64,000 nt of DNA. Origin: CAYUNE01 sp964446115 (GTDB taxonomy: Bacteria; Desulfobacterota; Desulfobulbia; Desulfobulbales; Desulfobulbaceae). The notes below the pieces were generated by a model, which did no database searches, was not told the origin of the DNA, and saw nothing but the letters and a program-made list of their open reading frames with translations. Below are positions 19,307 to 27,910 of this stretch, one piece after another. A program made the position numbers and the translations under genes. Positions within the stretch are counted from its first letter, which is position 1, and every line of letters starts with the position of its first letter. Location: assembly GCA_964446115.1 (NCBI GenBank), contig CAYUNE010000042.1, positions 1 through 64,000 on the forward strand, in the 5' to 3' direction.

Positions 19307-20308
19307 TCAGACCGCAAAGGAGGGGCTGTTGAGAGATGTTCCCTGGGCCTGCGGCAAAAGAAAGGGAAGGATACTGCTGGTTGCCGTTTTTGTGGCCGAG
19401 GTGACCTTGTGCAGGGATATCTTGCCGTTTCTGCGAAACTCAACCTGTTCCCAACACTCGGGATGTTTGGCTATTTCCCGCATCAGCCCCAGGTGCACGT
19501 CGTGTCCGGCCCGGTTGGCAACAACATGACCCAGAAGCGGGCAACCCAGCAGGGCCAGATCACCGATGAGATCCAGGACCTTGTGACGAACAAATTCGTC
19601 GCTGTAGCGCAGGCCGTCTTCGTTGAGTACGCCGCGGCGATCCCAGTGAATGGCGATGGTATTGTCCAGGGTGCCGCCCAGGGCCAGTCCCTGGGACCAG
19701 AGTTCTTCCACCTGTTCCACAAAGCCGAAGGTTCGGGCCTGGGCGATTTCATTAATGAAACGTTCAGGAGTGACCTCGACGCTGTACTCCTGCTCGCTGA
19801 TGAGTTCGTTGTTGAAGTTGATTCTGCCGGTGATCTTGAAGCCGTGGTATGGTTTGATGGAAATGGACTTGTCACCGTCGGTGTATGAGATGGTTTCGGT
19901 GATGCGCAGGACCTTGCGCAGGGCGGACTGCCGCTTGCGACCGCTCTGTTTCAGAAGGTTGACAAAGGGGCCGGCGCTGCCGTCCATGATGGGCACCTCC
20001 GGTGAATCCAATCGTATATCGGCGTTGTCGATGCCGGTTCCCAGCAGGGCGGCGAGCAGGTGTTCGGTGGTGGCGATGCGGATTCTGTCGTTTCCAATGG
20101 TTGTGGCCAGCCTGGTATCCACCACCTGATCCATGCGGGCGGGCAGAAATTCATTATCTCCGGTATCGGTGCGGAAAAAGCGGATCCCGCTGTTGGCCGG
20201 GGCCGGGGAAATGGTCAGATTGACGGTTTTTCCGGAGTGCAGGCCCACACCCTGACAGCTAACCTGTTTTCTGAGGGTATATTGATGGGGATCTAGTGTT
20301 GAAACCAT
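19307..20308 (-). CDS. lpxC: UDP-3-O-acyl-N-acetylglucosamine deacetylase
   Basis: About 333 aa. The zinc enzyme for the committed step of lipid A synthesis removes the N-acetyl group. The N-terminal LRKQVSCQGVGLHSGK segment is typical. Zinc ligands are expected at the His of TTEHLLAAL and at the His/Asp of KVLDLIGDLAL, and the active-site His is in NRAGHDVHL. The start at 20308 gives the normal family N-terminus; the frame extends to 20425 but that part is not conserved in character. A C-terminal tail of about 30 low-complexity residues is extra. Confidence 0.95.
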   Translation of the reverse strand: MVSTLDPHQYTLRKQVSCQGVGLHSGKTVNLTISPAPANSGIRFFRTDTGDNEFLPARMDQVVDTRLATTIGNDRIRIATTEHLLAALLGTGIDNADIRLDSPEVPIMDGSAGPFVNLLKQSGRKRQSALRKVLRITETISYTDGDKSISIKPYHGFKITGRINFNNELISEQEYSVEVTPERFINEIAQARTFGFVEQVEELWSQGLALGGTLDNTIAIHWDRRGVLNEDGLRYSDEFVRHKVLDLIGDLALLGCPLLGHVVANRAGHDVHLGLMREIAKHPECWEQVEFRRNGKISLHKVTSATKTATSSILPFLLPQAQGTSLNSPSFAV

Positions 20309-20597
20309 TGTGTTTGATCGCTTGGGTCTTTGGATTTTCGAAGGGAAGTTTTTTTCTCTTGCCCTTTGTTGTGCAATATGCAGTCCAGCAGGCACCAAAA
20401 AAGTATAAAAAATTGTACTTTCCAAAAAAATTAATTACTTTAAGCAGGTTATGTTACAGCATGTTTCATGGGCAGGATGAAGATTATTTTTTTCGACTGT
20501 GTGAAAAAAAACACATATCGTTTCTTTTATGCCATAATCATTGAATTTTTTTGGCGGAGAAGATTGCGGGAAGGAGTACCGTAATTTTGCGAGATTT
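20309..20597. other. AT-rich gap between lpxK and lpxC
   Basis: About 290 bases, markedly richer in A/T than the flanks, with many A and T runs and a small TGTGT/ACACA inverted repeat near 20500. No open frame of coding character is seen. It probably carries the lpxC promoter (read leftwards), but no single promoter stands out. Confidence 0.4.
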
Positions 20598-21656
20598 TCA
20601 AGCCGGTAAAAAATTTAGTACAAATTCAGTGAAGGCGTTGTCCAGGGAAACCGTCATTTTCAACCACCACAGGGGCATGTTGATGGGATATTGTCTGATT
20701 TTGACATAATCTTTTTCCGTGGTGATCAGGCCCTGGGCGCCCTGTTGACGGGCAGCTGCCGCCAGCCGGGCCATATCTTCTCCGCTGTAGCGGTGGTGGT
20801 CCCGGAATTCCAGCAGGCTGCACGGGTGAATACCTTGGCGGGCCAGGGTGCGTCGGAATGCCGCCGGTCTGGCGATGCCGCAAAAGGCCAGAAGCGGGAG
20901 AGCGGCAACATCCGCCGGGTTTTCAGCGGATTCGTCGCTGTCTGGCCGGTGGAAGACCAGGTCGTCTGCTGTATATCCGGCAAAGAAGACCGGCCGACCC
21001 GGGAATCGGCTCTGGAGCAGGTGGCTGAATTTTTCCGCCCGCCTGCGGTTTTCATCTCCCACTCCGGTGAGGATGAAGCCGTGGCAGCGGTTGAGGGCGG
21101 CAACCGGCTCCCGCAGGTCGCCCCCGGGGAAGATACGGCTGTTCCCTGCCAGAAAATCGGCATTGAAGAGCACCAGGTCCAGATCCCTTGCCAGGGCCAG
21201 GTGCTGGAAGCCGTCGTCCAGGATGATGATGTCGGCTCCCAGACTGATGGCCTGGTGGGCCGGCAGCCTGCGTACCGGACCGGTGAGGACGGCCACATCC
21301 GGCAGGTTTTCCGCCAGCAGACGGGGCTCGTCGCCGGCTTCATCGGCATCCAGAAAGATTTTGCTGCCGTCGGACACCACGTTGACCGGATTGCCGGCGT
21401 TGCCGCCGTAGCCGCGGCTGACGATCGCCGGATGATATCCCCGGCTGCGGAGCAGAGCGGCGATATACTGGACAACGGGTGTTTTTCCGCTCCCTCCCAG
21501 AGTGAGGTTGCCGATGCTGACGACCGGTACGGCAAGGCGGTGTTTTGTAAAGATGCCGCTTTCATAGCAACGGGCCCGCAGCTGCATGAGCAATCCATAG
21601 AGAGGCGAGAATGGTCTGCCGACGGCAAACAGCGCATTTTTTCGATCAAATGACAT
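20598..21656 (-). CDS. lpxK: Tetraacyldisaccharide 4'-kinase
   Basis: This 352-aa membrane-associated kinase phosphorylates the 4' position of the lipid A disaccharide to give lipid IVA. The Walker A loop is GGSGKTP (about 54-60) in the VSIGNLTLGG context, and the Walker-B-like DDGFQHLALARD block, diagnostic for LpxK, is present. The TTEKDYVKI block is near the C-terminus. It sits alone upstream of lpxC, across an AT-rich gap. Confidence 0.95.
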   Translation of the reverse strand: MSFDRKNALFAVGRPFSPLYGLLMQLRARCYESGIFTKHRLAVPVVSIGNLTLGGSGKTPVVQYIAALLRSRGYHPAIVSRGYGGNAGNPVNVVSDGSKIFLDADEAGDEPRLLAENLPDVAVLTGPVRRLPAHQAISLGADIIILDDGFQHLALARDLDLVLFNADFLAGNSRIFPGGDLREPVAALNRCHGFILTGVGDENRRRAEKFSHLLQSRFPGRPVFFAGYTADDLVFHRPDSDESAENPADVAALPLLAFCGIARPAAFRRTLARQGIHPCSLLEFRDHHRYSGEDMARLAAAARQQGAQGLITTEKDYVKIRQYPINMPLWWLKMTVSLDNAFTEFVLNFLPA

Positions 21657-21759
21657 TGATGTTCTACTGTGATCAGTTACATCCTGCTTTTATGGGGAAG
21701 CCTGCGGGTGCCCGGACCCGGAATGCAGGATAGCTGATATTTTCCAAAAAAAATACAAT

Positions 21760-21788
21760 TTGTGTATCGAACTTTTTACAAATATTTT
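21760..21788 (+). promoter_or_regulatory. Possible sigma70 promoter for livK
   Basis: TTGTGT, 17 bases, TATTTT in an AT-rich stretch about 70 bases before the livK ATG. The -35 box is imperfect and neighbouring T-rich phases could also serve, so this is only a candidate. Confidence 0.35.
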
Positions 21789-21859
21789 TTATAGAGTAAA
21801 GTGTTATTCTGCGAGCAAGAGGCTGTTGTGGAACCTACTATCCAACAAGGAGGAAGCAA

Positions 21860-22984
21860 ATGAACATGATCCGTACAATGGTAATCGTCCCGTGTGTCCT
21901 CGGCCTGGTAGCCTGTTTTGCGGCCGTGGGCATGGCGGAAGACACGATCAAGATCGGTGTTGCCGGCGCCTACAGCGGCGACCTGGCCTCCTATGGGCTG
22001 CCCACCGTCAAGGCAGCGGAACTGGTTGTCAAGGACATCAATGCCAAAGGCGGCATCAACGGCAAAAAGGTCAAGCTTTTGGTGGAGGATGATGTCTGTA
22101 AGCCCGAGGTGGCCACCAACACGGCAACCAAGCTGGTTTCCGAGGGAGTGAAGGTGGTGATCGGCCATATCTGTTCCGGTGCAACCAAGGCGGCCCTGCC
22201 CATTTACCGGGATGCCAAGGTTATTGTCATGTCGCCGTCGGCCACCAATCCGGCCCTGACCCAGAGCGGTGAATATCCCAATTTCTACCGGACCATTGCC
22301 TCAGATGATGCCCAGGCGAAAAAAGAGGTGGAATTCGCCACCGATGTCCTCAAGGTCACAAAGATCGCCGTTATTCATGACAAAGGTGATTACGGCAAGG
22401 GACTGGCCGAATTTGCCAAGGGCTTCATCGAGAAGTCGGGCAAGGCCAAGGTGGTTCTTTTTGAAGGCGTTACCCCCGGCGCCGTCGATTATTCCGCGGT
22501 GGTGCAGAAGATCAAGCGTTCCGGAGCCGAGGCCGTGATCTTCGGCGGCTATCATCCGGAAGCATCCAAGATCATAACCCAGATGCGCAAAAAGAGAATG
22601 GACACCATCTTTATTTCCGATGACGGCGTCAAGGACGACACCTTTATCAAGGTTGCCGGCAAATATGCCGAAGGTGTCTATGCAACCGGTCCTGCGGATG
22701 TTTCCGAGCATCCGATCACCAAGGCCGCCCATGCCGCTCATAAAAAGGCCTATAATTCTGATCCCGGCGCCTTCTTCGACAATGGTTATGCCGCAGCCCT
22801 GGCTCTGACCAACGCCATAGCCAAGGCAGGATCAACCGATTATGACAAGATCGCCCAGGTTCTGAAAACCCAGGATGTGGATACACCTTTTGGCAAGATT
22901 CACTTCGACGAGAAAGGTGATGCCACCGGGGTCGGTTTTTCCATGTATCAGGTGAAGGACGGCAAGTATGTTCAGGTGAAATAG
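21860..22984 (+). CDS. livK: Branched-chain amino acid ABC transporter, substrate-binding protein
   Basis: This 374-aa periplasmic binding protein has a signal peptide (about 1-26, ending GMAEDTIKIG) and a type I periplasmic fold. IKIGVAGAYSGDLASYG, a C-x-P loop and VIGHICSGATKAALPIY are typical of LivJ/LivK, which bind leucine, isoleucine and valine or related amino acids. A very strong GGAGGA ribosome site precedes the ATG. A terminator follows the stop, so the binding protein should be made in excess over the membrane parts. Confidence 0.93.
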   Translation: MNMIRTMVIVPCVLGLVACFAAVGMAEDTIKIGVAGAYSGDLASYGLPTVKAAELVVKDINAKGGINGKKVKLLVEDDVCKPEVATNTATKLVSEGVKVVIGHICSGATKAALPIYRDAKVIVMSPSATNPALTQSGEYPNFYRTIASDDAQAKKEVEFATDVLKVTKIAVIHDKGDYGKGLAEFAKGFIEKSGKAKVVLFEGVTPGAVDYSAVVQKIKRSGAEAVIFGGYHPEASKIITQMRKKRMDTIFISDDGVKDDTFIKVAGKYAEGVYATGPADVSEHPITKAAHAAHKKAYNSDPGAFFDNGYAAALALTNAIAKAGSTDYDKIAQVLKTQDVDTPFGKIHFDEKGDATGVGFSMYQVKDGKYVQVK

Positions 22985-23006
22985 CTTCCGTCCGATTAAC
23001 CGCCGC

Positions 23007-23048
23007 AATGCCTGGAATCTCGCCGAGGTTCCGGGCATTTTCTCTTTT
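23007..23048 (+). terminator. Intra-operon terminator between livK and livH
   Basis: AATGCCTGGAA pairs over 11 positions (one G-T wobble) with TTCCGGGCATT around an 11-base loop, followed by TTCTCTTTT. It lies 22 bases after the livK stop and about 100 bases before livH. Partial read-through would give the usual excess of binding protein. Confidence 0.75.
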
Positions 23049-23150
23049 ACCGTGTCTCTTTTGCCGCGCTCCGCTCCGGTCAAAGGCTGTGAGATCGATC
23101 CACTGCGGCAGCCGGAGTGACAACGGACCACGAACCGGTGGAAAGCGATT

Positions 23151-24053
23151 ATGGATTATTTTATCGAACTGTTTTTCGGCGGGCTGTCCCGCGGTTCCAT
23201 TTACGCCCTGATCGCCCTGGGGTATACCATGGTGTACGGCATTATCGGGCTGATCAACTTTGCCCACGGCGAGATCTACATGATCGGGGCCTTCACCGCC
23301 CTGATCGTTGCCGGGGTGCTCTCCATCTGGGGATTTCCCTATCCGGCGATCATCATTATCACCGCCCTGGCCGCCACCATCTATTCCAGTGCCTACGGCT
23401 ATACGGTTGAAAAACTGGCCTACAAGCCGTTGCGTCATGCGCCGCGGCTCTCCCCGCTGATTTCGGCCATCGGCATGTCCATCTTTCTTCAGAATTACGT
23501 GTTGCTGGCCCAGACAGCTGATTTTCAATCCTTTCCCTCTCTGGTCCCCGACTTCGCCTTCATGGAGCCCTATGCCCACATCATCGGTTCCTCGGAGCTG
23601 GTTATCCTGGTGGTCACGGCCGTGGTCATGGTGCTGTTGACCTACCTGATCAAATTTACGCGAATCGGCAAGGCGATGCGGGCCACGGCCCAGGACAGAA
23701 AAATGGCCATGCTGGTGGGAATCAACGTGGACATGGTGATCTCGGTGACCTTTATCATCGGTTCCGCCCTGGCCGCCATCGGAGGCCTGCTGATCGCCTC
23801 CCATGTGGGACAGATCAACTTTTTTATCGGCTTCATCGCCGGTATCAAGGCCTTTACCGCCGCGGTGCTCGGGGGGATCGGCTCCATTCCCGGGGCGGTG
23901 CTGGGCAGCTTTGTTCTCGGGCTCACCGAAAGTTTTGCCACCGGCTATGTTTCCAGCGACTATGAAGACGTGTTCGCCTTTTCCCTCCTGGTCCTCATCT
24001 TGATTTTCAGGCCCTCGGGAATATTGGGAAAGGCAGAAATCCAGAAGGTGTAG
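23151..24053 (+). CDS. livH: Branched-chain amino acid ABC transporter permease LivH
   Basis: This 300-aa protein has about eight membrane helices. SIYALIALGYTMVYGIIGLINFAHGE is the LivH N-terminal block (here only part is quoted from a longer conserved region), and GGIGSIPGAVLG near the C-terminus is the permease loop that meets the ATPases. It is the first permease of the livHMGF run, 166 bases after livK and past the terminator. Confidence 0.95.
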   Translation: MDYFIELFFGGLSRGSIYALIALGYTMVYGIIGLINFAHGEIYMIGAFTALIVAGVLSIWGFPYPAIIIITALAATIYSSAYGYTVEKLAYKPLRHAPRLSPLISAIGMSIFLQNYVLLAQTADFQSFPSLVPDFAFMEPYAHIIGSSELVILVVTAVVMVLLTYLIKFTRIGKAMRATAQDRKMAMLVGINVDMVISVTFIIGSALAAIGGLLIASHVGQINFFIGFIAGIKAFTAAVLGGIGSIPGAVLGSFVLGLTESFATGYVSSDYEDVFAFSLLVLILIFRPSGILGKAEIQKV

Positions 24054-24124
24054 CCCTGCTCCTTATTTGGGGACCGGAGGACAGAGAGGTCAAAGGGGAA
24101 TTTCGACGTGCTGATCAATGAGCC

Positions 24125-25348
24125 ATGATTACTCTTACGCAGATTAAAAAGTCGCTGCTTGTCGCCCTCTGGTTTGCCTTTCTCACCTTTCCAATCATGG
24201 TGATCAAGGTAAATACCCTTGAGGGGGTGATTACCTGGCGCTGGTGGAATATGATTTACGTGGCGCTCGGCTCCTTTATCCTTTCCCTGGCAGGCGATCT
24301 GATAAAAAAACGGCGGCAGGCCCGCCGGGGGAAAAAGGATAGCCGGCGCCTGGAAGAGAGCAGGAGGCGACTGCGCCTCGCCCTGAGGCAGCCAAAGATT
24401 TATCGACCGGCCATGGCCCTGGTCCTTGCATTCGCCCTTCTCTTTCCCTTCCTCTTTTCCTCTTACCAGACCAACATCATGATCACCGCCCTCATGTATG
24501 TCATGCTGGGTCTGGGCCTGAATATCGTCGTCGGGGTGGCGGGTCTGCTCGATCTGGGGTATGTGGCCTTTTACGCCGTGGGCGCCTACTCCTATGCCCT
24601 GCTGAATCTCCATTTCGGCCTGGGATTCTGGACGGTGCTTCCCATCGGCGCCGTCCTGGCCGCTCTTTTCGGAATTGTTCTGGGTTTTCCGGTGTTGAGA
24701 TTACGGGGAGATTATCTGGCTATCGTCACCCTGGGTTTCGGCGAGATTATCCGCTTGATTCTTGAGAACTGGAACGAGTTTTCAAAGGGACCGAGCGGTA
24801 TTTCAAATATTCCCAGGCCGGGTTTCTTCGGCATGGAAATGTCGCTGGGCACCGCGATCACCTATCTCTATTTCCTGATGTTGATCCTGGTGGGGCTGAC
24901 CATCTTCGTCGTCAACCGGCTGCAGAATTCCCGCATCGGTCGGGCCTGGTTCGCCCTGCGGGAAGATGAGATCGCCTGTCAGGCCATGGGAATCGACAAG
25001 ACCAGGACCAAGCTCACCGCCTTTGCCCTCGGTGCCACCTGGGCCGGCATGGTGGGCGTGATTTTCGCGGCCAAGACAACCTTTGTCAATCCGGCCAGCT
25101 TCACCTTTCTGGAATCGGCCATCATCCTCTGTATCGTGGTCCTCGGCGGCATGGGTTCCATTGTCGGTGTCGTCATCGGCGCGCTCGTACTCCTGCTGCT
25201 GCCCGAATACATGCGGGCCTTTTCCGATTATCGCATGCTGGTTTTCGGCGCGGTCCTGGTGGTGATGATGGTCTTCCGTCCCCAGGGAATCGTCAGTAAT
25301 ATCCGTCGGACATATCATTTGGAAAGTGAACCGGATTCAGCCGTATGA
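24125..25348 (+). CDS. livM: Branched-chain amino acid ABC transporter permease LivM
   Basis: This 407-aa permease has about ten membrane helices, with an N-terminal extension of about 110 residues. The extension contains two membrane segments and a basic linker (KKRRQARRGKK), as in the long E. coli-type LivM. LGLGLNIVVGVAGLLDLGYV and GGMGSIVGVVIGA are family blocks. It overlaps livG by 4 bases. Confidence 0.94.
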   Translation: MITLTQIKKSLLVALWFAFLTFPIMVIKVNTLEGVITWRWWNMIYVALGSFILSLAGDLIKKRRQARRGKKDSRRLEESRRRLRLALRQPKIYRPAMALVLAFALLFPFLFSSYQTNIMITALMYVMLGLGLNIVVGVAGLLDLGYVAFYAVGAYSYALLNLHFGLGFWTVLPIGAVLAALFGIVLGFPVLRLRGDYLAIVTLGFGEIIRLILENWNEFSKGPSGISNIPRPGFFGMEMSLGTAITYLYFLMLILVGLTIFVVNRLQNSRIGRAWFALREDEIACQAMGIDKTRTKLTAFALGATWAGMVGVIFAAKTTFVNPASFTFLESAIILCIVVLGGMGSIVGVVIGALVLLLLPEYMRAFSDYRMLVFGAVLVVMMVFRPQGIVSNIRRTYHLESEPDSAV

Positions 25349-26133
25349 GCACTCCCATCCTTGAAGTGAGAGATCTGACCATGGACTTCGGCGGTGTCCG
25401 TGCCCTGGACAGTCTCGACCTCTTTGTCAACCAGGGGGAAATTGTCGCCCTTATAGGTCCCAATGGTGCCGGAAAAACAACTTTTTTCAACTGTCTCACC
25501 GGTATATACCGACCCAGCAGCGGCGACCTGTTGTTGACGCCGCCGGGGAAAACGACAAAACGGCTCAATGGTCTTAAACCCAACCGGGTTACCGAAGCCG
25601 GTCTTGCCCGGACCTTCCAGAACATCCGTCTTTTTCCCAACATGACGGTGCTGGAAAATGTCATGATCGGCAGGCATTGCCGCACCCGTGCCGGAGTACT
25701 GGGGGCTGTTTTGCGTGATCCCCGTACCCGGCGCGAGGAAAAGAATATTGTCGAGGAATCCTATGCCATTCTCCGCAAGATCGGACTTGCCGATGCCTTT
25801 CAGGAGTTTGCAAAAAATCTCCCTTACGGGGCCCAGCGACGGTTGGAGATTGCCCGGGCCCTGGCCACTGAACCGCTTCTGCTGCTGCTGGATGAACCGG
25901 CGGCCGGCATGAATCCCCAGGAAACCAAAGAGCTGGACGAGCTCATCGTCCGCATACGTGATGATGGGCTTTCCATTCTGCTCATCGAGCATGACATGAA
26001 ACTGGTGATGAGTCTTTCCGATCGGATCTTTGTCATGGATTACGGTAGAAAAATCGCCGAGGGCAGCCCGGAGGAGGTGCGTGCCGATCCAGCGGTGATC
26101 AAGGCCTATCTCGGGGAGGATGCGGATGCTTGA
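25345..26133 (+). CDS. livG: Branched-chain amino acid ABC transporter ATPase LivG
   Basis: This 262-aa ABC ATPase has Walker A GPNGAGKTT (about 33-41), the signature variant LPYGAQRRLEIARAL (typical for LivG in place of LSGGQ) and Walker B LLLLDEPAAGMNP. The long insert between Walker A and the Q-loop and the final ...VIKAYLGED tail are LivG-like. It starts inside the livM end (ATGA overlap) and overlaps livF by 8 bases. Confidence 0.96.
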   Translation: MSTPILEVRDLTMDFGGVRALDSLDLFVNQGEIVALIGPNGAGKTTFFNCLTGIYRPSSGDLLLTPPGKTTKRLNGLKPNRVTEAGLARTFQNIRLFPNMTVLENVMIGRHCRTRAGVLGAVLRDPRTRREEKNIVEESYAILRKIGLADAFQEFAKNLPYGAQRRLEIARALATEPLLLLLDEPAAGMNPQETKELDELIVRIRDDGLSILLIEHDMKLVMSLSDRIFVMDYGRKIAEGSPEEVRADPAVIKAYLGEDADA

Positions 26134-26833
26134 ACTTCGTCGTATCAACACATTTTATGGCAATATCCAGGCTCTGCACCAGGTGAGCCTCCATATCGAT
26201 GATGGTGAGATCGTCTGTCTGATCGGTGCCAACGGTGCCGGCAAGAGTACCACTCTCATGTCCATAAGCGGTATCCTGCCTCCCGCATCCGGTGAGATCC
26301 TTCTGAAGGGAAAGCCCATACAACATCTCTCGCCGGACAGGATCGTTGCTCTGGGTATCAGCCAGGTACCGGAGGGCAGGCATATCTTTCCCGCCCTGAC
26401 CGTGATGGAGAATCTGGATATGGGCGCCTTTCTGCGGCGGGATAAACGGGAGATCAAAGGGGATCTGGAGTATATTTTCACCCTTTTTCCCATTTTGGCG
26501 GAACGGCGGCACCAGCAAGGCGGGACCCTGTCCGGCGGCGAGCAGCAGATGCTGGCCATTTCCAGGGCGCTGATGGCCCGGCCACAGCTGCTCCTGCTTG
26601 ATGAGCCTTCCATGGGACTTGCTCCCCTGGTGACAAAACAGATTTTTGAAATCATAGACAAAATCAACCGTGAGCAGAATACGGCAATTTTTCTCGTTGA
26701 GCAAAATGCCAACCTGGCGCTTAAAATCGCCTCTCGTGGTTATGTCCTGGAAAACGGAAGGATAACTCTGCATGACAAGGCCGAAAAACTGTTTGCCAAT
26801 GCAGAAGTGCAGAAGGCCTATCTGGGAATCTGA
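26126..26833 (+). CDS. livF: Branched-chain amino acid ABC transporter ATPase LivF
   Basis: This 235-aa second ATPase has Walker A GANGAGKST, signature LSGGEQQMLAISRAL and Walker B LLLDEPSMGLAP, with ...VQKAYLGI at the end. The ATG at 26126 is preferred to the one at 26120 because GGGGAGGA is then at normal distance. It ends the liv operon; no clear terminator follows before the GnnA-like gene 78 bases on. Confidence 0.95.
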   Translation: MLELRRINTFYGNIQALHQVSLHIDDGEIVCLIGANGAGKSTTLMSISGILPPASGEILLKGKPIQHLSPDRIVALGISQVPEGRHIFPALTVMENLDMGAFLRRDKREIKGDLEYIFTLFPILAERRHQQGGTLSGGEQQMLAISRALMARPQLLLLDEPSMGLAPLVTKQIFEIIDKINREQNTAIFLVEQNANLALKIASRGYVLENGRITLHDKAEKLFANAEVQKAYLGI

Positions 26834-26911
26834 AGGTCGTTTCAGCGGTGCGGAGACAGGCTCGGCACCGGTTAATCAATGCAGTTGGTATGAAGAGGGA
26901 GAGGCACGCTT

Positions 26912-27880
26912 ATGGATAAGCTGAAGGTGGCCGTCATCGGAGTGGGTTATCTGGGGAAATTTCATGCCCAGAAATATGCGGCCATGGAAGATGTTGAACT
27001 GGTCGGTGTCGTTGATATCGACGAAACCCAGGCCCGGCGGATCGCCTCCCGCTACAACACCCGGCCCTATGGAGATTATCGGGAACTTCTCCCGCAGGTT
27101 GAGGCGGCGAGCATTGTGGTGCCCACTTCTTCACACCATGAGGTGGCCCTTGCCTGTCTGGATGCCGGTGTTGATGTCCTGGTGGAGAAACCGATCACCA
27201 CCACTCTGGCGCAGGCGGATGAACTCATCCGGCGGGCCGCCCAACAGGAGTGCATACTCCAGGTGGGTCAGCTGGAACGGTTCAATCCGGTGGTCATGGC
27301 CCTGGAACCGTTGCTCACCCATCCCCTGTTCATCGAAGCCCAACGTATCAGCGTCTTCAAAAATCGCGGTGTGGACGTTGATGTGGTGCTGGACCTGATG
27401 ATTCACGATATCGATATCATTCTCACCATTGTCGACTCTCCGCTTAAGTATATCCACACCATCGGCACCCCGGTGGTGACGTCGTCCACGGATATCGCCA
27501 ACGCCAGACTCATTTTTGAAAACGGCTGCACCGCCAATATCACGGTCAGTCGGATCTCCATGGATAACATCCGCCGCATGCGCATCTTTCAACCCGGTAC
27601 CTATCTGTCGGTGGATTTCGCCAAAAAGGAGATCATGTCCATTTCCCTGAAAAAGGAGTTGACGACTGATGGCTTTCCGCAGCCCGAGGTGAGGAAAAAC
27701 AGCTTTGTTGAACAGGATGTCCTTGAGCTTGAACTGCTTGATTTTGTTACTAACGTCAGGCAGAGAACCCGGCCCCGGGTGGCAGGAGAGGAGGGAAGGC
27801 GGGCATTGGATGTCGCCCTCCAGGTCATTGATCAGATCGAGGAAAACCGTGCGGCCGTCCGGCATATACTCGACGCCTAG
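26912..27880 (+). CDS. Gfo/Idh/MocA oxidoreductase, GnnA-like
   Basis: This 322-aa NAD(P)-dependent sugar dehydrogenase has a Rossmann loop (VIGVGYLGKFHA), the family EKP motif (E92-K93-P94, Lys catalytic) and the DLMIHDIDI helix with the catalytic His. It lies directly upstream of lpxB. Members in this position match GnnA, which oxidises the 3-OH of UDP-GlcNAc before amination by GnnB. No GnnB aminotransferase is in the window, so formation of 3-amino lipid A is possible but unproven. A GAGGGAGAGG site precedes the ATG. Confidence 0.85.
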   Translation: MDKLKVAVIGVGYLGKFHAQKYAAMEDVELVGVVDIDETQARRIASRYNTRPYGDYRELLPQVEAASIVVPTSSHHEVALACLDAGVDVLVEKPITTTLAQADELIRRAAQQECILQVGQLERFNPVVMALEPLLTHPLFIEAQRISVFKNRGVDVDVVLDLMIHDIDIILTIVDSPLKYIHTIGTPVVTSSTDIANARLIFENGCTANITVSRISMDNIRRMRIFQPGTYLSVDFAKKEIMSISLKKELTTDGFPQPEVRKNSFVEQDVLELELLDFVTNVRQRTRPRVAGEEGRRALDVALQVIDQIEENRAAVRHILDA

Positions 27881-27910
27881 CATGGTTTCGGCCATCGGGA
27901 GCATCATCCG

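Noticed and set aside
22716..23804. A 362-codon antisense frame over livK/livH
   Set aside because: Composition rich in His/Gly/Asp typical of antisense frames; both livK and livH are certain.
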